DNA from: Sphingomonas oligophenolica
GTDB lineage: Bacteria > Pseudomonadota > Alphaproteobacteria > Sphingomonadales > Sphingomonadaceae
Length of the DNA: 64,000 bases
Direction of reading: 5' to 3'
Assembly: GCF_006438955.1 (NCBI RefSeq)
Contig: NZ_RCZK01000007.1
Location: forward strand, 1-64,000
Shown here piece after piece: positions 25,138-34,127 of this stretch. Below the pieces are notes generated by a model, which was not told the origin of the DNA, did not search any database, and worked only from the letters and a program-made list of their open reading frames with translations. A program made the translations under genes and the position numbers. Numbering within the stretch: position 1 is the stretch's first letter; every line of letters starts with the position of its first letter.

Positions 25138-26419
25138 TGCGCTCGTCCCTGAAGCGCCGACCGGCAATTCCGAACCGGACCAGCGTCGCCCGACCGACTG
25201 GACGACCGGCGCGTCGCGGCGGCGGACGCGGCGGCGCTACGCCGCCGAGCGTCGGTTCCGGCTGATGGGGCTCGCCGCGGTATGGCTGTCGGTCGGCTTC
25301 CTCGCCTTCCTGCTTATGTCCATGCTGTGGCAGGGTGCGAGCGGCTTCGTCGAGACGCGGATCACGCTGCCGATCGCGCTCCAGCTCGATATCACCCCGG
25401 ATCGCGTCGTTGTTCGGGGAGCGGATCTGGCGCTGGCGGGCGCGGGGATCGAGGGTGCGGTCGATGCCGCCGCGACCGCCGCCTATGGCGCGGGCGGCGC
25501 CGAACTGCTGTCGGATGGCGCCTGGCTCCATGTGCGCGATGCGGTGGAGGCCGATCCGACGCTGCTCAACAGGCGCGCCATGATCGACGTCTCCGCCGCC
25601 GCCGATATCGACGTCGCCGCCAAGGGGGAGGGGACCCCCGCCGCCGAAGCGCAGGTCGCCAAGCTCGCTGCCGCGGGCGCGTTATCGCGCGGGTTCAACC
25701 TGAAATTCCTGACCGACGCCGATTCGACCGATTCGACGCGCGTCGGGATTTGGGGTGCCTTCAAGGGATCGCTGATGACGATGATCGTCACGCTCGCGCT
25801 GGCGTTCCCGGTCGGCGTCTTCGCGGCGCTGTATCTCGAAGAATATGCGCCCAAGAACCGGTGGACCGACCTGATCGAGGTGTCGATCAACAATCTCGCC
25901 GCGGTCCCATCGATCATCTTCGGTCTGCTGGGACTCGCGGTGTTTCTCGGTACGTTTCACCTGCCACGATCCGCGCCGCTGGTCGGCGGGTTGACGTTGG
26001 CGCTGATGACGATGCCCGTGATCGTCATCGCGGGGCGCAACGCGATCAAGGGGGTGCCGCCGTCGATCCGCGATGCCGCGCTCGCGGTCGGGGCGTCGCC
26101 GGTCCAGGTTGTATTTCATCATGTCCTGCCGCTTGCGCTGCCGGGGATCCTGACCGGCACGATCATCGGCATGGCGCGCGCGCTCGGAGAAACCGCGCCG
26201 CTGCTGATGATCGGCATGCGCGCCTTCATCGCCGCACCGCCCGACCGGATCACCGATCCCGCCACCGTCCTGCCGGTCCAGATTTTCCTCTGGTCGGACG
26301 AGGTCAATCGCGGCTTCGTCGAAAAGACCAGTGCCGCGATCATCGTGCTGTTGCTGTTCCTGCTCGCGATGAACGGCTTTGCTATTTACCTCCGCAACCG
26401 ATTCGAGACCCGCTGGTGA
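25130..26419 (+). CDS. pstA: Phosphate ABC transporter permease PstA
   Basis: A 429-residue permease with a cytoplasmic and periplasmic N-terminal region (about residues 1-190, the DUF3333-type extension I recall from alphaproteobacterial PstA). The permease core follows, with [19 protein letters not shown] and the EAA loop [23 protein letters not shown] sequence. The first 50 residues are rich in Arg and Pro. It overlaps pstC by eight bases and pstB by four. Confidence 0.92.
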   Translation: MNSALVPEAPTGNSEPDQRRPTDWTTGASRRRTRRRYAAERRFRLMGLAAVWLSVGFLAFLLMSMLWQGASGFVETRITLPIALQLDITPDRVVVRGADLALAGAGIEGAVDAAATAAYGAGGAELLSDGAWLHVRDAVEADPTLLNRRAMIDVSAAADIDVAAKGEGTPAAEAQVAKLAAAGALSRGFNLKFLTDADSTDSTRVGIWGAFKGSLMTMIVTLALAFPVGVFAALYLEEYAPKNRWTDLIEVSINNLAAVPSIIFGLLGLAVFLGTFHLPRSAPLVGGLTLALMTMPVIVIAGRNAIKGVPPSIRDAALAVGASPVQVVFHHVLPLALPGILTGTIIGMARALGETAPLLMIGMRAFIAAPPDRITDPATVLPVQIFLWSDEVNRGFVEKTSAAIIVLLLFLLAMNGFAIYLRNRFETRW

Positions 26420-27177
26420 CCACGCCTAAAATCACGGCCCGCAACGTCAGCGTCTATTATGGCGCGACGCGTGCGATCGACGACGTGTCAATCGACGTGA
26501 CGCAAGACGAGGTGGTCGCGTTCATCGGCCCATCGGGCTGCGGTAAGTCGACCTTCCTTCGCACGCTCAACCGGATGAACGACACCGTGCCGTCGGCGCG
26601 GGTCGAGGGCGAAATCTATCTCGATGGGGAGGATATCTACGCGCCGAGCATGGACGTCGTCCAACTGCGCGCGCGCGTGGGCATGGTATTCCAGAAGCCG
26701 AACCCCTTTCCCAAATCGATCTACGAAAACGTCGCCTACGGCCCGCGGATCCACGGCCTTACTCACGCCAAGGGCGAACTCGACGACATCGTCGAAGGGT
26801 CGCTGCGCCGCGCGGGCCTGTGGGACGAGGTCAAGGATCGGCTGACGGACAGCGGCACCGCGCTGTCGGGGGGCCAGCAGCAGCGGCTCTGCATCGCGCG
26901 CGCGATCGCGGTCGATCCCGAGGTGATCCTGATGGACGAACCGTGCAGCGCGCTCGACCCGATCGCGACCGCCAAGATCGAGGAGCTGATCCACGAACTA
27001 AAGGGCCGTTACGCGATCGTCATCGTAACCCACAATATGCAGCAGGCGGCGCGCGTGTCTCAACGTACCGCCTTCTTCCATCTTGGCCATCTCGTCGAAT
27101 TCGGCGCGACGTCCGACATCTTCACCAATCCCCGCGCCGAGCGGACCAAGGATTACATCACCGGCCGGTACGGCTGA
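26416..27177 (+). CDS. pstB: Phosphate ABC transporter ATP-binding protein
   Basis: A 253-residue ATPase that drives phosphate import. Walker A is GPSGCGKST, the Q-loop FQKPNPFP is the phosphate-transporter form, the signature is [16 protein letters not shown], Walker [14 protein letters not shown], and the H-loop VTHNMQQA. The start is GTG at 26416 within the pstA stop codon; the long frame open from 25282 is spurious. phoU follows 11 bp after its stop. Confidence 0.96.
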   Translation: MTTPKITARNVSVYYGATRAIDDVSIDVTQDEVVAFIGPSGCGKSTFLRTLNRMNDTVPSARVEGEIYLDGEDIYAPSMDVVQLRARVGMVFQKPNPFPKSIYENVAYGPRIHGLTHAKGELDDIVEGSLRRAGLWDEVKDRLTDSGTALSGGQQQRLCIARAIAVDPEVILMDEPCSALDPIATAKIEELIHELKGRYAIVIVTHNMQQAARVSQRTAFFHLGHLVEFGATSDIFTNPRAERTKDYITGRYG

Positions 27178-27188
27178 GGGATCGCATC

Positions 27189-27884
27189 ATGGAACACACC
27201 GTCAAGGCATTCGACAGCGACATCGGTCGCCTCCGTGGGCTCATCAGCCAGATGGGCGGGCTGGCGGAAAGCGCGATCGGTCAGGCAATGCAGGCGCTGC
27301 AACGCTCCGATCCGGCCCTTGCGGCACAGGTGCGCGCCGCAGACAAGTCGATCGACGCGATCGAGGCGGAGGTCGAGCGGCTTGCGGTTCAGATCATCGC
27401 GCTGCGCGCACCGATGGCGAACGACCTGCGCGAGGTCGTCGCCGCGCTCAAGATCGCCGCGGTGGTCGAACGGATCGGCGATTATGCCAAGAACATCGCC
27501 AAACGCGTGCCGCTGATCGAAAGCAAGCAGCGGATCGAGCCGGTCTCGATCCTGCCCGCGATGGCGCGGATGGCGGGCGAAATGGTTCGCAACGCGCTGG
27601 ATGCGTTTGCCGCGCGCGATGCAGAAGCGGCGCTACGGGTCGTCGAAAGCGATGCCGCGCTCGACGATTTCTACGACAGCATCTTTCGCACGCTCGTTAC
27701 CCATATGGTCGAAAATCCGAAGACGATCGGGCAGGTCGCGCACCTGCTGTTCGTTGCCAAGAATCTTGAACGGATCGGCGATCATGCGACCAATGTCGCC
27801 GAGATGGTCTATTTTGCCGCAACCGGCACGCAGATGGCCGATCGCGATCGCGGTGGCCAAGCCACCCAACAGGAGCCCCGCTGA
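27189..27884 (+). CDS. phoU: Phosphate signalling complex protein PhoU
   Basis: A 231-residue all-helical protein made of two repeats, each with the metal-binding PhoU motif: VVERIGDYAKNIAKR in the first half and NLERIGDHATNVAEM in the second. PhoU links the Pst transporter to PhoR and keeps the regulon off when phosphate is plentiful. Its stop overlaps the phoB start (TGATG). Confidence 0.95.
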   Translation: MEHTVKAFDSDIGRLRGLISQMGGLAESAIGQAMQALQRSDPALAAQVRAADKSIDAIEAEVERLAVQIIALRAPMANDLREVVAALKIAAVVERIGDYAKNIAKRVPLIESKQRIEPVSILPAMARMAGEMVRNALDAFAARDAEAALRVVESDAALDDFYDSIFRTLVTHMVENPKTIGQVAHLLFVAKNLERIGDHATNVAEMVYFAATGTQMADRDRGGQATQQEPR

Positions 27885-28576
27885 TGGCCCACGTCAAGAT
27901 GCTGCTGGTCGAAGATGACGCGGCGCTCGCCGAGTTGCTCGTCTATCATTTCAAGCGCGAGGATTTCGAGGTCACCCAGACCCCCGATGGCGAGGAAGCG
28001 TTGTTGCTCGCCAAGGAAAAGGCGCCCGACATCGTCCTGCTCGACTGGATGGTCGAGGGACTGTCGGGAATCGAGGTATGCCGTCGCCTGCGCCGGATGC
28101 CTGAAACCGCCAACGTACCGATCATCATGCTTACCGCGCGCGGCGAGGAGGAGGATCGCGTCCGCGGCCTCGAAACCGGCGCGGACGATTACGTCACCAA
28201 GCCGTTTTCGCCGCGCGAACTCGTCGCGCGGGTCGGGGCGGTCCTGCGCCGCGTGCGCCCCGCGCTGGCGGGCGAGGCGCTCACCTATGCCGATATCGAA
28301 ATGGATACGGTGGGCCACAAGGTCCGCCGCGGCGGCGAGGTCGTATCGCTCGGCCCTACCGAATTCCGGCTGCTCAAGCATTTCCTCGAACATCCCGGCT
28401 GGGTCTTCAGCCGCGAACGATTGCTCGACGCGGTGTGGGGTCACGACAGCGATATCGAAAGCCGGACGGTCGACGTCCATATCCGGCGGCTGCGCAAGGC
28501 GATCAATGTCGGCGACCTGCCCGACATCATCCGGACCGTCCGCTCCGCAGGGTATGCGCTCGATTCAGGAATTTGA
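27884..28576 (+). CDS. phoB: Phosphate regulon response regulator
   Basis: A 230-residue OmpR-family regulator. The receiver has the acidic pair in VEDDAAL, phosphoacceptor Asp54 (VLLDWMVEG) and the lysine of TKPFSPREL. The winged-helix domain ends the protein, with SRERLLDAVWGHDSDIESRTV-like sequence and HIRRLRKAI. It is the last gene of the phosphate operon, and its likely target is the repeat pair before pstS. Confidence 0.95.
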   Translation: MAHVKMLLVEDDAALAELLVYHFKREDFEVTQTPDGEEALLLAKEKAPDIVLLDWMVEGLSGIEVCRRLRRMPETANVPIIMLTARGEEEDRVRGLETGADDYVTKPFSPRELVARVGAVLRRVRPALAGEALTYADIEMDTVGHKVRRGGEVVSLGPTEFRLLKHFLEHPGWVFSRERLLDAVWGHDSDIESRTVDVHIRRLRKAINVGDLPDIIRTVRSAGYALDSGI

Positions 28577-28692
28577 CGCACGCGTCGGGCGTGGCGACCG
28601 AATCGCCTGCGAAACGATGGACCCACAGCGCGGGTGGTGCGTTGGGGTGGAGCGTGAACGCGTAAGTCGCGTTCAGATCTAGGAGACAGTCG

Positions 28693-29109
28693 ATGAAGTT
28701 CATTCTCTTGGCAGCCACCGCGCTGTTTGCTGCCCCGCTCGCGGCGCAGACCATGCCGACGACACCCGATCAGTCGACCATGCCCGCCCAGCAGCCGACG
28801 ACCGATCCGATGCCCGGATCGTCCGATCCAACGCCGGCGCAGAACCAGGCGATGCAGAACAATTCGATGGCGCCGAGCTCGATGGCGTCAGAGCCGACCT
28901 CGGGTTCGATGCAGGGTTCGACGATGACGCCGGGCGGCTATCAGCCCAGTGCGCCAGCAATGAGCGGCACGATGACCCCCGGCGTGACGCCCGTCTATCG
29001 TCCTGCGCCGACCCCGGATCAGGCCTATCCGGCCCCTGCGCCGCTCGCCAAATATCCGCTCTGCAAAAAGGGCCAGTACGACAAGTGCATGCAGCCGGGC
29101 GGACGCTGA
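28693..29109 (+). CDS. Secreted Met/Pro/Ser/Thr-rich small protein
   Basis: A 138-residue protein with a clear signal peptide (MKFILLAATALFAAPLAAQ) and AGGAGA seven bases before the start. The mature part is low complexity, dominated by Met, Pro, Ser, Thr, Gln and Gly, for example TPAQNQAMQNNSMAPSSMAS. It ends in a short ordered region with two cysteines (LCKKGQYDKCMQPG). No domain is recognised. It would be periplasmic or extracellular, with the cysteine tail perhaps forming a disulfide. Confidence 0.75.
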   Translation: MKFILLAATALFAAPLAAQTMPTTPDQSTMPAQQPTTDPMPGSSDPTPAQNQAMQNNSMAPSSMASEPTSGSMQGSTMTPGGYQPSAPAMSGTMTPGVTPVYRPAPTPDQAYPAPAPLAKYPLCKKGQYDKCMQPGGR

Positions 29110-29163
29110 TCGACCCCAATTGACGTGACCGGGCGGTTGCACGCCGCCGGATACTATCTAGGG

Positions 29164-29196
29164 AAGGCGCTCCATCTTCGCGTGAAGGAGCGCCTT
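29164..29196 (+). promoter_or_regulatory. 10-bp hairpin covering the ribosome site of the SDR gene
   Basis: AAGGCGCTCC (29164-29173) pairs perfectly with GGAGCGCCTT (29187-29196), leaving a 13-base loop. The right arm contains GGAG (29187-29190), the only good Shine-Dalgarno for the ATG at 29202. It could be a terminator for the upstream secreted-protein gene, since TTCC follows, but the T-run is short. A role in hiding the ribosome site is equally possible. Confidence 0.5.
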
Positions 29197-29201
29197 TTCC
29201 C

Positions 29202-30101
29202 ATGACCATCCGATTCGACGACAAGGTAGCCATCGTGACCGGCGCGGGCGGCGGTCTGGGTCGCGGCTACGCGCTGGAACTCGCGCGCCGTGGCGCCAAG
29301 GTGGTGGTCAACGATCTGGGCGCGTCGCGCGACGGCACCGGGCATTCCGATGCGGCGCTCAAGGTCGTTGAAGAGATTGAAACCGCGGGCGGCGTCGCGA
29401 TGTCGAACGGCGGCAACGTCGCCGAATATGACCAGATGGTCGACATGGTCGCCAAGGCCAAGGAACGCTGGGGCGGGGTCCACATCCTGATCAACAATGC
29501 GGGCGTGCTGCGCGACAAGAGCTTCGCCAAGATGGAGCCCGCCGATTTCGAATTCGTCGTGCGCGTCCACCTGATCGGATCGGCGTTCGCGACCAAGGCG
29601 TGCTGGGACACGATGCGCGAGCAGAATTACGGGCGCATCCTGATGACCGCCTCGTCGACCGGCCTGTTCGGCAATTTCGGCCAGGCGAATTACGGCGCGG
29701 CGAAGCTGGGCCTCGCCGGGCTCACCAAGACGCTCGCGATCGAGGGCGCCAAGAACAATATCAAGTGCAACACGATCGCCCCGGTCGCGGGGACGCGGAT
29801 GACCGCGGACCTGTTCCCCGAGGCGGCGTTCGAAGCCTTCGCCCCCGACAAGGTCGCCCCCGCCGCGCTGTTCCTGGTCAGCGACGACGCGCCGACCAAC
29901 GCGATCGTCGGCGCGGGGGCGGGCGTGTTCCAGTCATCCTACGTGACCCTGACCCCGGGCAAGCTGCTGACCGGCGACGATTTGTCGGTCGATGGCGTTG
30001 CGGCGAACTGGGACGCGATCACCGATCGTCACGGCGAAATCGTGCCGCAGACCGGGGCGGAGCAGTCGATGTTGATCGGCAAAGCGCTGCAGGGGGGCTG
30101 A
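29202..30101 (+). CDS. SDR-family oxidoreductase, multifunctional beta-oxidation (MFE-2) type
   Basis: A 299-residue short-chain dehydrogenase resembling the (3R)-hydroxyacyl-CoA dehydrogenase domain of MFE-2/HSD17B4. It has the cofactor motif TGAGGGLGRGYA (about 15-26), the longer loop VVNDLGASRDGTGHSD seen in that subgroup, NNAGV, and the catalytic Ser and YGAAK (YxxxK). It would act in the cytoplasm on acyl-CoA or a related alcohol with NAD(P). It is longer than simple SDRs by a C-terminal extension. It is preceded by a hairpin over its ribosome site. Confidence 0.88.
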   Translation: MTIRFDDKVAIVTGAGGGLGRGYALELARRGAKVVVNDLGASRDGTGHSDAALKVVEEIETAGGVAMSNGGNVAEYDQMVDMVAKAKERWGGVHILINNAGVLRDKSFAKMEPADFEFVVRVHLIGSAFATKACWDTMREQNYGRILMTASSTGLFGNFGQANYGAAKLGLAGLTKTLAIEGAKNNIKCNTIAPVAGTRMTADLFPEAAFEAFAPDKVAPAALFLVSDDAPTNAIVGAGAGVFQSSYVTLTPGKLLTGDDLSVDGVAANWDAITDRHGEIVPQTGAEQSMLIGKALQGG

Positions 30102-30143
30102 CGAGGGGAGCTACGGTGTATTGACCTGGTAACACGCATCTGA

Positions 30144-30173
30144 CAGCATTCCTCCACAATGGGAGGAATGCTG
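30144..30173 (+). promoter_or_regulatory. Perfect 12-bp inverted repeat masking a Shine-Dalgarno
   Basis: CAGCATTCCTCC (30144-30155) is the exact reverse complement of GGAGGAATGCTG (30162-30173), with a 6-base loop. The right arm holds the strong ribosome site GGAGGA (30162-30167), and the ATG at 30174 begins at the very next base. In RNA this would shut off translation unless opened; in DNA it could be an operator. TTGACC at 30121-30126 is a possible -35 element, with only a weak -10 about 17 bp on, inside the left arm. Confidence 0.6.
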
Positions 30174-31229
30174 ATGTATAGCGAGAGCGATATCGACGGG
30201 GCGATCACGGCGGGGGCGTTATCGGTCGAGGCGGCGGCGGCGCTTCGGGCGCATGTCGCGGCGGGGCATGGCGAGCCCGCGGTCGACGAGGAGCATTTCC
30301 GGCTGTTGACGGGGTTCAACGACATCTTCGTGTCGATCGCGGTCGTGCTGTTGCTGGTCGCGGTGGCGCAGATCGGGATGAGGATCACGCCGGCGTTGGG
30401 CGGCGTTCTGGTCGCGGGGGCCGCGTGGGCGCTGGCCGAATTCTTTACCGCGCGCCGCCGGATGGCGCTGCCGAGCATCCTGCTGCTGCTCGCCTTTGTC
30501 GGTGGCGTGGCCGGGGCTTGTGCGGGGCTGATCGAGACGGTCGCACCTCATGTGTCGGACCGGCTCGGGGCACTCGCGGGCGCGGGCGTAGCGTTGGCGG
30601 CGGCGTTGGCGGCACTGCTGCACTGGCGGCGGTTTATGGTGCCGATCACTGTTGCGGCGGGGGCAGCCGCAGTCGTCGCAACCGTGATCGCGCTCGCGTT
30701 GGCGGCGATCCCCGCGATGCGCGATGCGATCTATCCGTTGCTGTTGATCGGCGGGCTGGCGGTGTTTGCGGTCGCGATGCGGTGGGACCTGTCGGATCGT
30801 GCGCGGGTGACGCGCCGCGCCGACGTCGCGTTCTGGCTCCACCTCGTCGCGGCGCCGATGATCGCGCATGCCTTGTTCAACCTGATCGGCGTGTTCGGTG
30901 CCGAGATCGGCGTCGGCGTCGCGATCGTCGTGCTCGCGCTCTACGTCGCGTTCGGGTTCGTCGCGCTGGCGATCGACCGGCGCGCGCTCCTCGTCTCCAG
31001 CCTCGCCTATGTTCTCTACGCGATGTACGCGCTCTTCCGCAGCGCGGGAGCGATCGAACTCAGCGCGGCGTTCACCGCGTTCGTCATCGGGTCGGCGCTG
31101 CTATGCCTGTCGGCGTTCTGGCATCCGATCCGACGGCTCGTGGTCGGAACGCTCGGCGGGCTGGGCGCGCGGTTGCCGCCGATCAGCGCGGCGGATGCTC
31201 ACCCGTGGACCGAAGCACCATCGGCGTGA
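30174..31229 (+). CDS. Polytopic membrane protein, DUF2157-like
   Basis: A 351-residue protein. A short soluble N-terminal part (SESDIDGAITAGALSVEAAAALRAH, to about residue 45) is followed by about ten hydrophobic segments rich in Ala, Leu and Val. This fits DUF2157-type membrane proteins, whose function is not known. Three in-frame ATGs exist (30159, 30168, 30174); the last is best placed after GGAGGA. The C-terminus overlaps the methyltransferase gene by GTGA, so the three genes to 32700 form an operon. Confidence 0.75.
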   Translation: MYSESDIDGAITAGALSVEAAAALRAHVAAGHGEPAVDEEHFRLLTGFNDIFVSIAVVLLLVAVAQIGMRITPALGGVLVAGAAWALAEFFTARRRMALPSILLLLAFVGGVAGACAGLIETVAPHVSDRLGALAGAGVALAAALAALLHWRRFMVPITVAAGAAAVVATVIALALAAIPAMRDAIYPLLLIGGLAVFAVAMRWDLSDRARVTRRADVAFWLHLVAAPMIAHALFNLIGVFGAEIGVGVAIVVLALYVAFGFVALAIDRRALLVSSLAYVLYAMYALFRSAGAIELSAAFTAFVIGSALLCLSAFWHPIRRLVVGTLGGLGARLPPISAADAHPWTEAPSA

Positions 31230-32068
31230 CGACCGCGAGCGACTGGTCGGGCAAGGTCGGCGACGTCTGGGCGGCCGAATGGCGCCGCACCGACCGCAGC
31301 TTCGCCACGCTGTCCCGCCAGCTCGACGCCGCGATCCTCGCCGCGGCGCCTGCGCATGGGGTCGCGCTCGATATCGGCTGCGGCGCGGGGGGAACGAGCA
31401 TCGCGCTGGCCTCCGCCCGCCCCGACCTCGATGTCGTGGGCGTCGATCTGTCGGCCGAGCTGGTCGGCGTCGCCCGAACCCGCGCGGCAGGCATCGCGAA
31501 CGTCCGCTTCGTCGTCGGGGACGGTGGCGGGGCGCTCGACGATCTGCCGTCGCCCTCGCTGATCTGTTCGCGGCATGGCGTCATGTTCTTCGCCGATTCT
31601 GCCGCGACCTTTGCGGCGTTCTGCCGGGCCGCCAGTCCCGGCGCGCCGCTGGTGTTCTCGTGCTTTCGCGCCGCCGCGCTCAATCCCTGGGCATCGGCGC
31701 TGGTGGCGGTGGTGACCGGCGAGACGCCGACACCTGCGACTTGTTATGCGCCCGGGCCATTCGGCTTTGCCGATGAACGCTGGGTGGAGACGATGCTCGC
31801 CGACGCCGGATGGCAGGGCGTGACGGGCGAACCGGTCGATTATCGCTATGTCGCGGGAGCGGGTGACGATCCGGTCGAGGACGCGGTATCGTTCTTCCGG
31901 CGGATCGGGTCGATCGCGGGCGCGCTGCGCGATGCGCCCGAGACCGCGCGTGCGGCGATGCTCGACAAGCTGCGTGACGCGCTTCACAAGCATCGCGAGC
32001 ATGACGAGATCGTCTTCCCGGCAGCCGCCTGGATCTGGCGGGCTCGCGCACCGGGAGATCAGCGTTGA
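31226..32068 (+). CDS. SAM-dependent class I methyltransferase
   Basis: A 280-residue protein with the Rossmann methyltransferase motif ALDIGCGAGGTSIAL (about residues 47-61), then VVGVDLSAELV and the acidic VGDGGGALDD. The C-terminal half would define the substrate and is not diagnostic. The GTG at 31226 overlaps the previous stop; another in-frame GTG at 31205 is possible. Sandwiched between a membrane protein and a glutathione S-transferase with overlapping codons on both sides. Confidence 0.82.
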   Translation: MTTASDWSGKVGDVWAAEWRRTDRSFATLSRQLDAAILAAAPAHGVALDIGCGAGGTSIALASARPDLDVVGVDLSAELVGVARTRAAGIANVRFVVGDGGGALDDLPSPSLICSRHGVMFFADSAATFAAFCRAASPGAPLVFSCFRAAALNPWASALVAVVTGETPTPATCYAPGPFGFADERWVETMLADAGWQGVTGEPVDYRYVAGAGDDPVEDAVSFFRRIGSIAGALRDAPETARAAMLDKLRDALHKHREHDEIVFPAAAWIWRARAPGDQR

Positions 32069-32700
32069 CCATCATCGTCCACCATCTGGAAAATTCGCGT
32101 TCGCAGCGGATTTTGTGGATGCTCGAGGAATTGGCGCTGCCCTACGAGATCAAGCGGTATGAGCGAAACCCGGAGACGATGCTGGCGCCGCCCGAACTCA
32201 AGCGGATCCATCCGCTCGGCAAATCGCCGGTGATCGAGGACAGCGGGAGCGACGGGCGCGTGATCGCGGAGACCGGCGCGATCGTCGAATATCTGGTCGA
32301 CAAGGCCGATGGCAAGCTGGGCGCGCCAGCCAACCGCGACGCGGCGCTGCGGTACCGGTTCTGGCTCCATTATGCCGAAGGATCGATGATGCCGCCGTTG
32401 CTGCTGAAGCTGGTGCTCGGGCGGATCCCGTTGTTCGGCAAGCGCGCGACCAGGCGGATTCAACCGATGATCGACGTCCATCTCGATTATGTCGAACGCG
32501 AACTCGCGCAGCGGCCCTGGTTCGCGGGTGACGAGATGACTGCGGCGGACATCATGATGAGTTTCCCGCTTGAGGCGGCGCGCAGTCGCGGGGGTCTCGA
32601 TGGATCGCGACCGCACACGATCGCGTGGCTCGACAAGGTCCACGCGCGACCGGCGTACCAGGCGGGACTGGCGAAGGGCGGACCGTACGCTTACGCGTGA
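32065..32700 (+). CDS. Glutathione S-transferase family protein
   Basis: A 211-residue protein. The thioredoxin-like N-terminal domain begins IIVHHLENSRSQRILWMLEEL with the Ser likely contacting glutathione, and the cis-Pro region GKSPVIED and ETGAIVEYL follow. The helical C-terminal domain includes FAGDEMTAADIMMSFPLEA. The start is a TTG at 32065 overlapping the previous stop (TTGA), with GGGAG eight bases upstream. Last gene of the membrane protein-methyltransferase-GST operon. Confidence 0.88.
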   Translation: MTIIVHHLENSRSQRILWMLEELALPYEIKRYERNPETMLAPPELKRIHPLGKSPVIEDSGSDGRVIAETGAIVEYLVDKADGKLGAPANRDAALRYRFWLHYAEGSMMPPLLLKLVLGRIPLFGKRATRRIQPMIDVHLDYVERELAQRPWFAGDEMTAADIMMSFPLEAARSRGGLDGSRPHTIAWLDKVHARPAYQAGLAKGGPYAYA

Positions 32701-32719
32701 TCCGCCCGTTGCGTAACGG

Positions 32720-34054
32720 TTAGGCGGTCGGCCCGATCTGGTCGAACGATTGCACCGCCACCGCGGGGCCGTGGCCGCTGGGCGCGGGGATCGCGACGAT
32801 GTCGGCGTCCTCGCGCGGGTCGAGCCCGCCCTCCCATTTCGCGACGACCGAGGCCGCGACCGCGTTGCCGATCACGTTGGTCGCCGATCGGCCCATGTCG
32901 AGGAAATGGTCGACCGCAAGGATCAGGAGCAGCCCCGCTTCGGGGATCCGGAACATCGATAGCGTCGCCGCGATCACGACCAGCGACGCGCGGGGGACCC
33001 CGGCGATCCCCTTCGACGTCACCATCAGCACCAGCAGCATCGTCACCTGCTCGCCGATCCCGAGATGCATGCCGTAGGCCTGCGCGATGAACAGCGACGC
33101 GAAGGTCATGTACATCATCGACCCGTCGAGATTGAACGAATAGCCGAGCGGCAGGACAAAGCTTGCGATCCGCGGCGGCACCCCGAATTTGTCGAGCGCC
33201 TCCAGCGTCCGCGGATAGGCGGCTTCCGACGACGCGGTCGAGAAGGCGAGGATCAGCGGATCGCGGATATAACGGACGAGGTGGCTGGTGCGCCGCCCGA
33301 GCAGCACGAAGGCGACCCCGATCAGGCTGAGCCACAGCAGGATCAGCCCGAGATAGAAGGTGCCCATGAAATAGGCGAGATCGCCGATCACGCTCGGCCC
33401 GCGTTCGGCGAGCGTCGAGGTGACCGCCGCGAATACCGCGATCGGGGCGAAGCGCATGACGTAGTTGGTGATCTGGAGCATCACCGCGACCAGCGCCTCG
33501 ACCGCCTTGACCAGCGGTGCGGCCTTGTCGCCGACCGCGGTGATCGCGACGCCGATGAACAGCGAGAACACGACGATCTGGAGGATTTCGTTGGTCGCCA
33601 TCGCATCGATCATCGAGGCTGGCACAATGTGGCTGACGAAATCGCTGAGGTTGAACGCCGCACGCTCTACTCCGCTGGCTGCGGTCACCGGCGGCAGTGG
33701 CAGGTTCAACCCGACGCCCGGCTGGAGCACGTTGACGAGCAGTAGGCCGAGCAGCAGCGAGAACAGGCTGGCGCAGACGAACCAGCCGACCGCCTTGAGC
33801 CCCACGCGGCCCAGCGCCGAGGTATCCCCCATGTGCGCGACGCCGATCACCAGCGTCGAGAAGACGAGCGGCGCGATGATCATCTTGATCAGTCGCAGGA
33901 ACAGCGTCGTCAGGATCGAGAAATAGCCCGCGATCTCGGTCAGCCGAGCCGCGGAGGCAGGCGATCCGTCGTCGATCGCTATATGCAGGCCCCAACCGAC
34001 GACGAGCCCGGCGACGAGCGCGATCATGATCCAGAATGTCAGGCGCTTGCCCAT
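32720..34054 (-). CDS. Dicarboxylate/amino acid:cation symporter (DctA/GltP family)
   Basis: A 444-residue inner-membrane symporter of the glutamate/C4-dicarboxylate family. Family signatures are visible: the serine-rich re-entrant loop AFSTASSEAAYPRTLEAL and the NLDGSMMYMT motif that binds cation and substrate. LRLIKMIIAPLVFSTLVIG lies near the N-terminus, and DHFLDMGRSATNVIGNAVAA, which ends the transport core. It could carry succinate, fumarate, malate or glutamate/aspartate; sequence alone does not decide. It stands alone, convergent with the GST operon. Confidence 0.92.
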   Translation of the reverse strand: MGKRLTFWIMIALVAGLVVGWGLHIAIDDGSPASAARLTEIAGYFSILTTLFLRLIKMIIAPLVFSTLVIGVAHMGDTSALGRVGLKAVGWFVCASLFSLLLGLLLVNVLQPGVGLNLPLPPVTAASGVERAAFNLSDFVSHIVPASMIDAMATNEILQIVVFSLFIGVAITAVGDKAAPLVKAVEALVAVMLQITNYVMRFAPIAVFAAVTSTLAERGPSVIGDLAYFMGTFYLGLILLWLSLIGVAFVLLGRRTSHLVRYIRDPLILAFSTASSEAAYPRTLEALDKFGVPPRIASFVLPLGYSFNLDGSMMYMTFASLFIAQAYGMHLGIGEQVTMLLVLMVTSKGIAGVPRASLVVIAATLSMFRIPEAGLLLILAVDHFLDMGRSATNVIGNAVAASVVAKWEGGLDPREDADIVAIPAPSGHGPAVAVQSFDQIGPTA

Positions 34055-34127
34055 TCGATACTCCCCTGTACGTGCGCATGAGGGAAGGGGATTGCCGCCG
34101 CCGGGTCAAGCGCCGTATCGATCGTCG

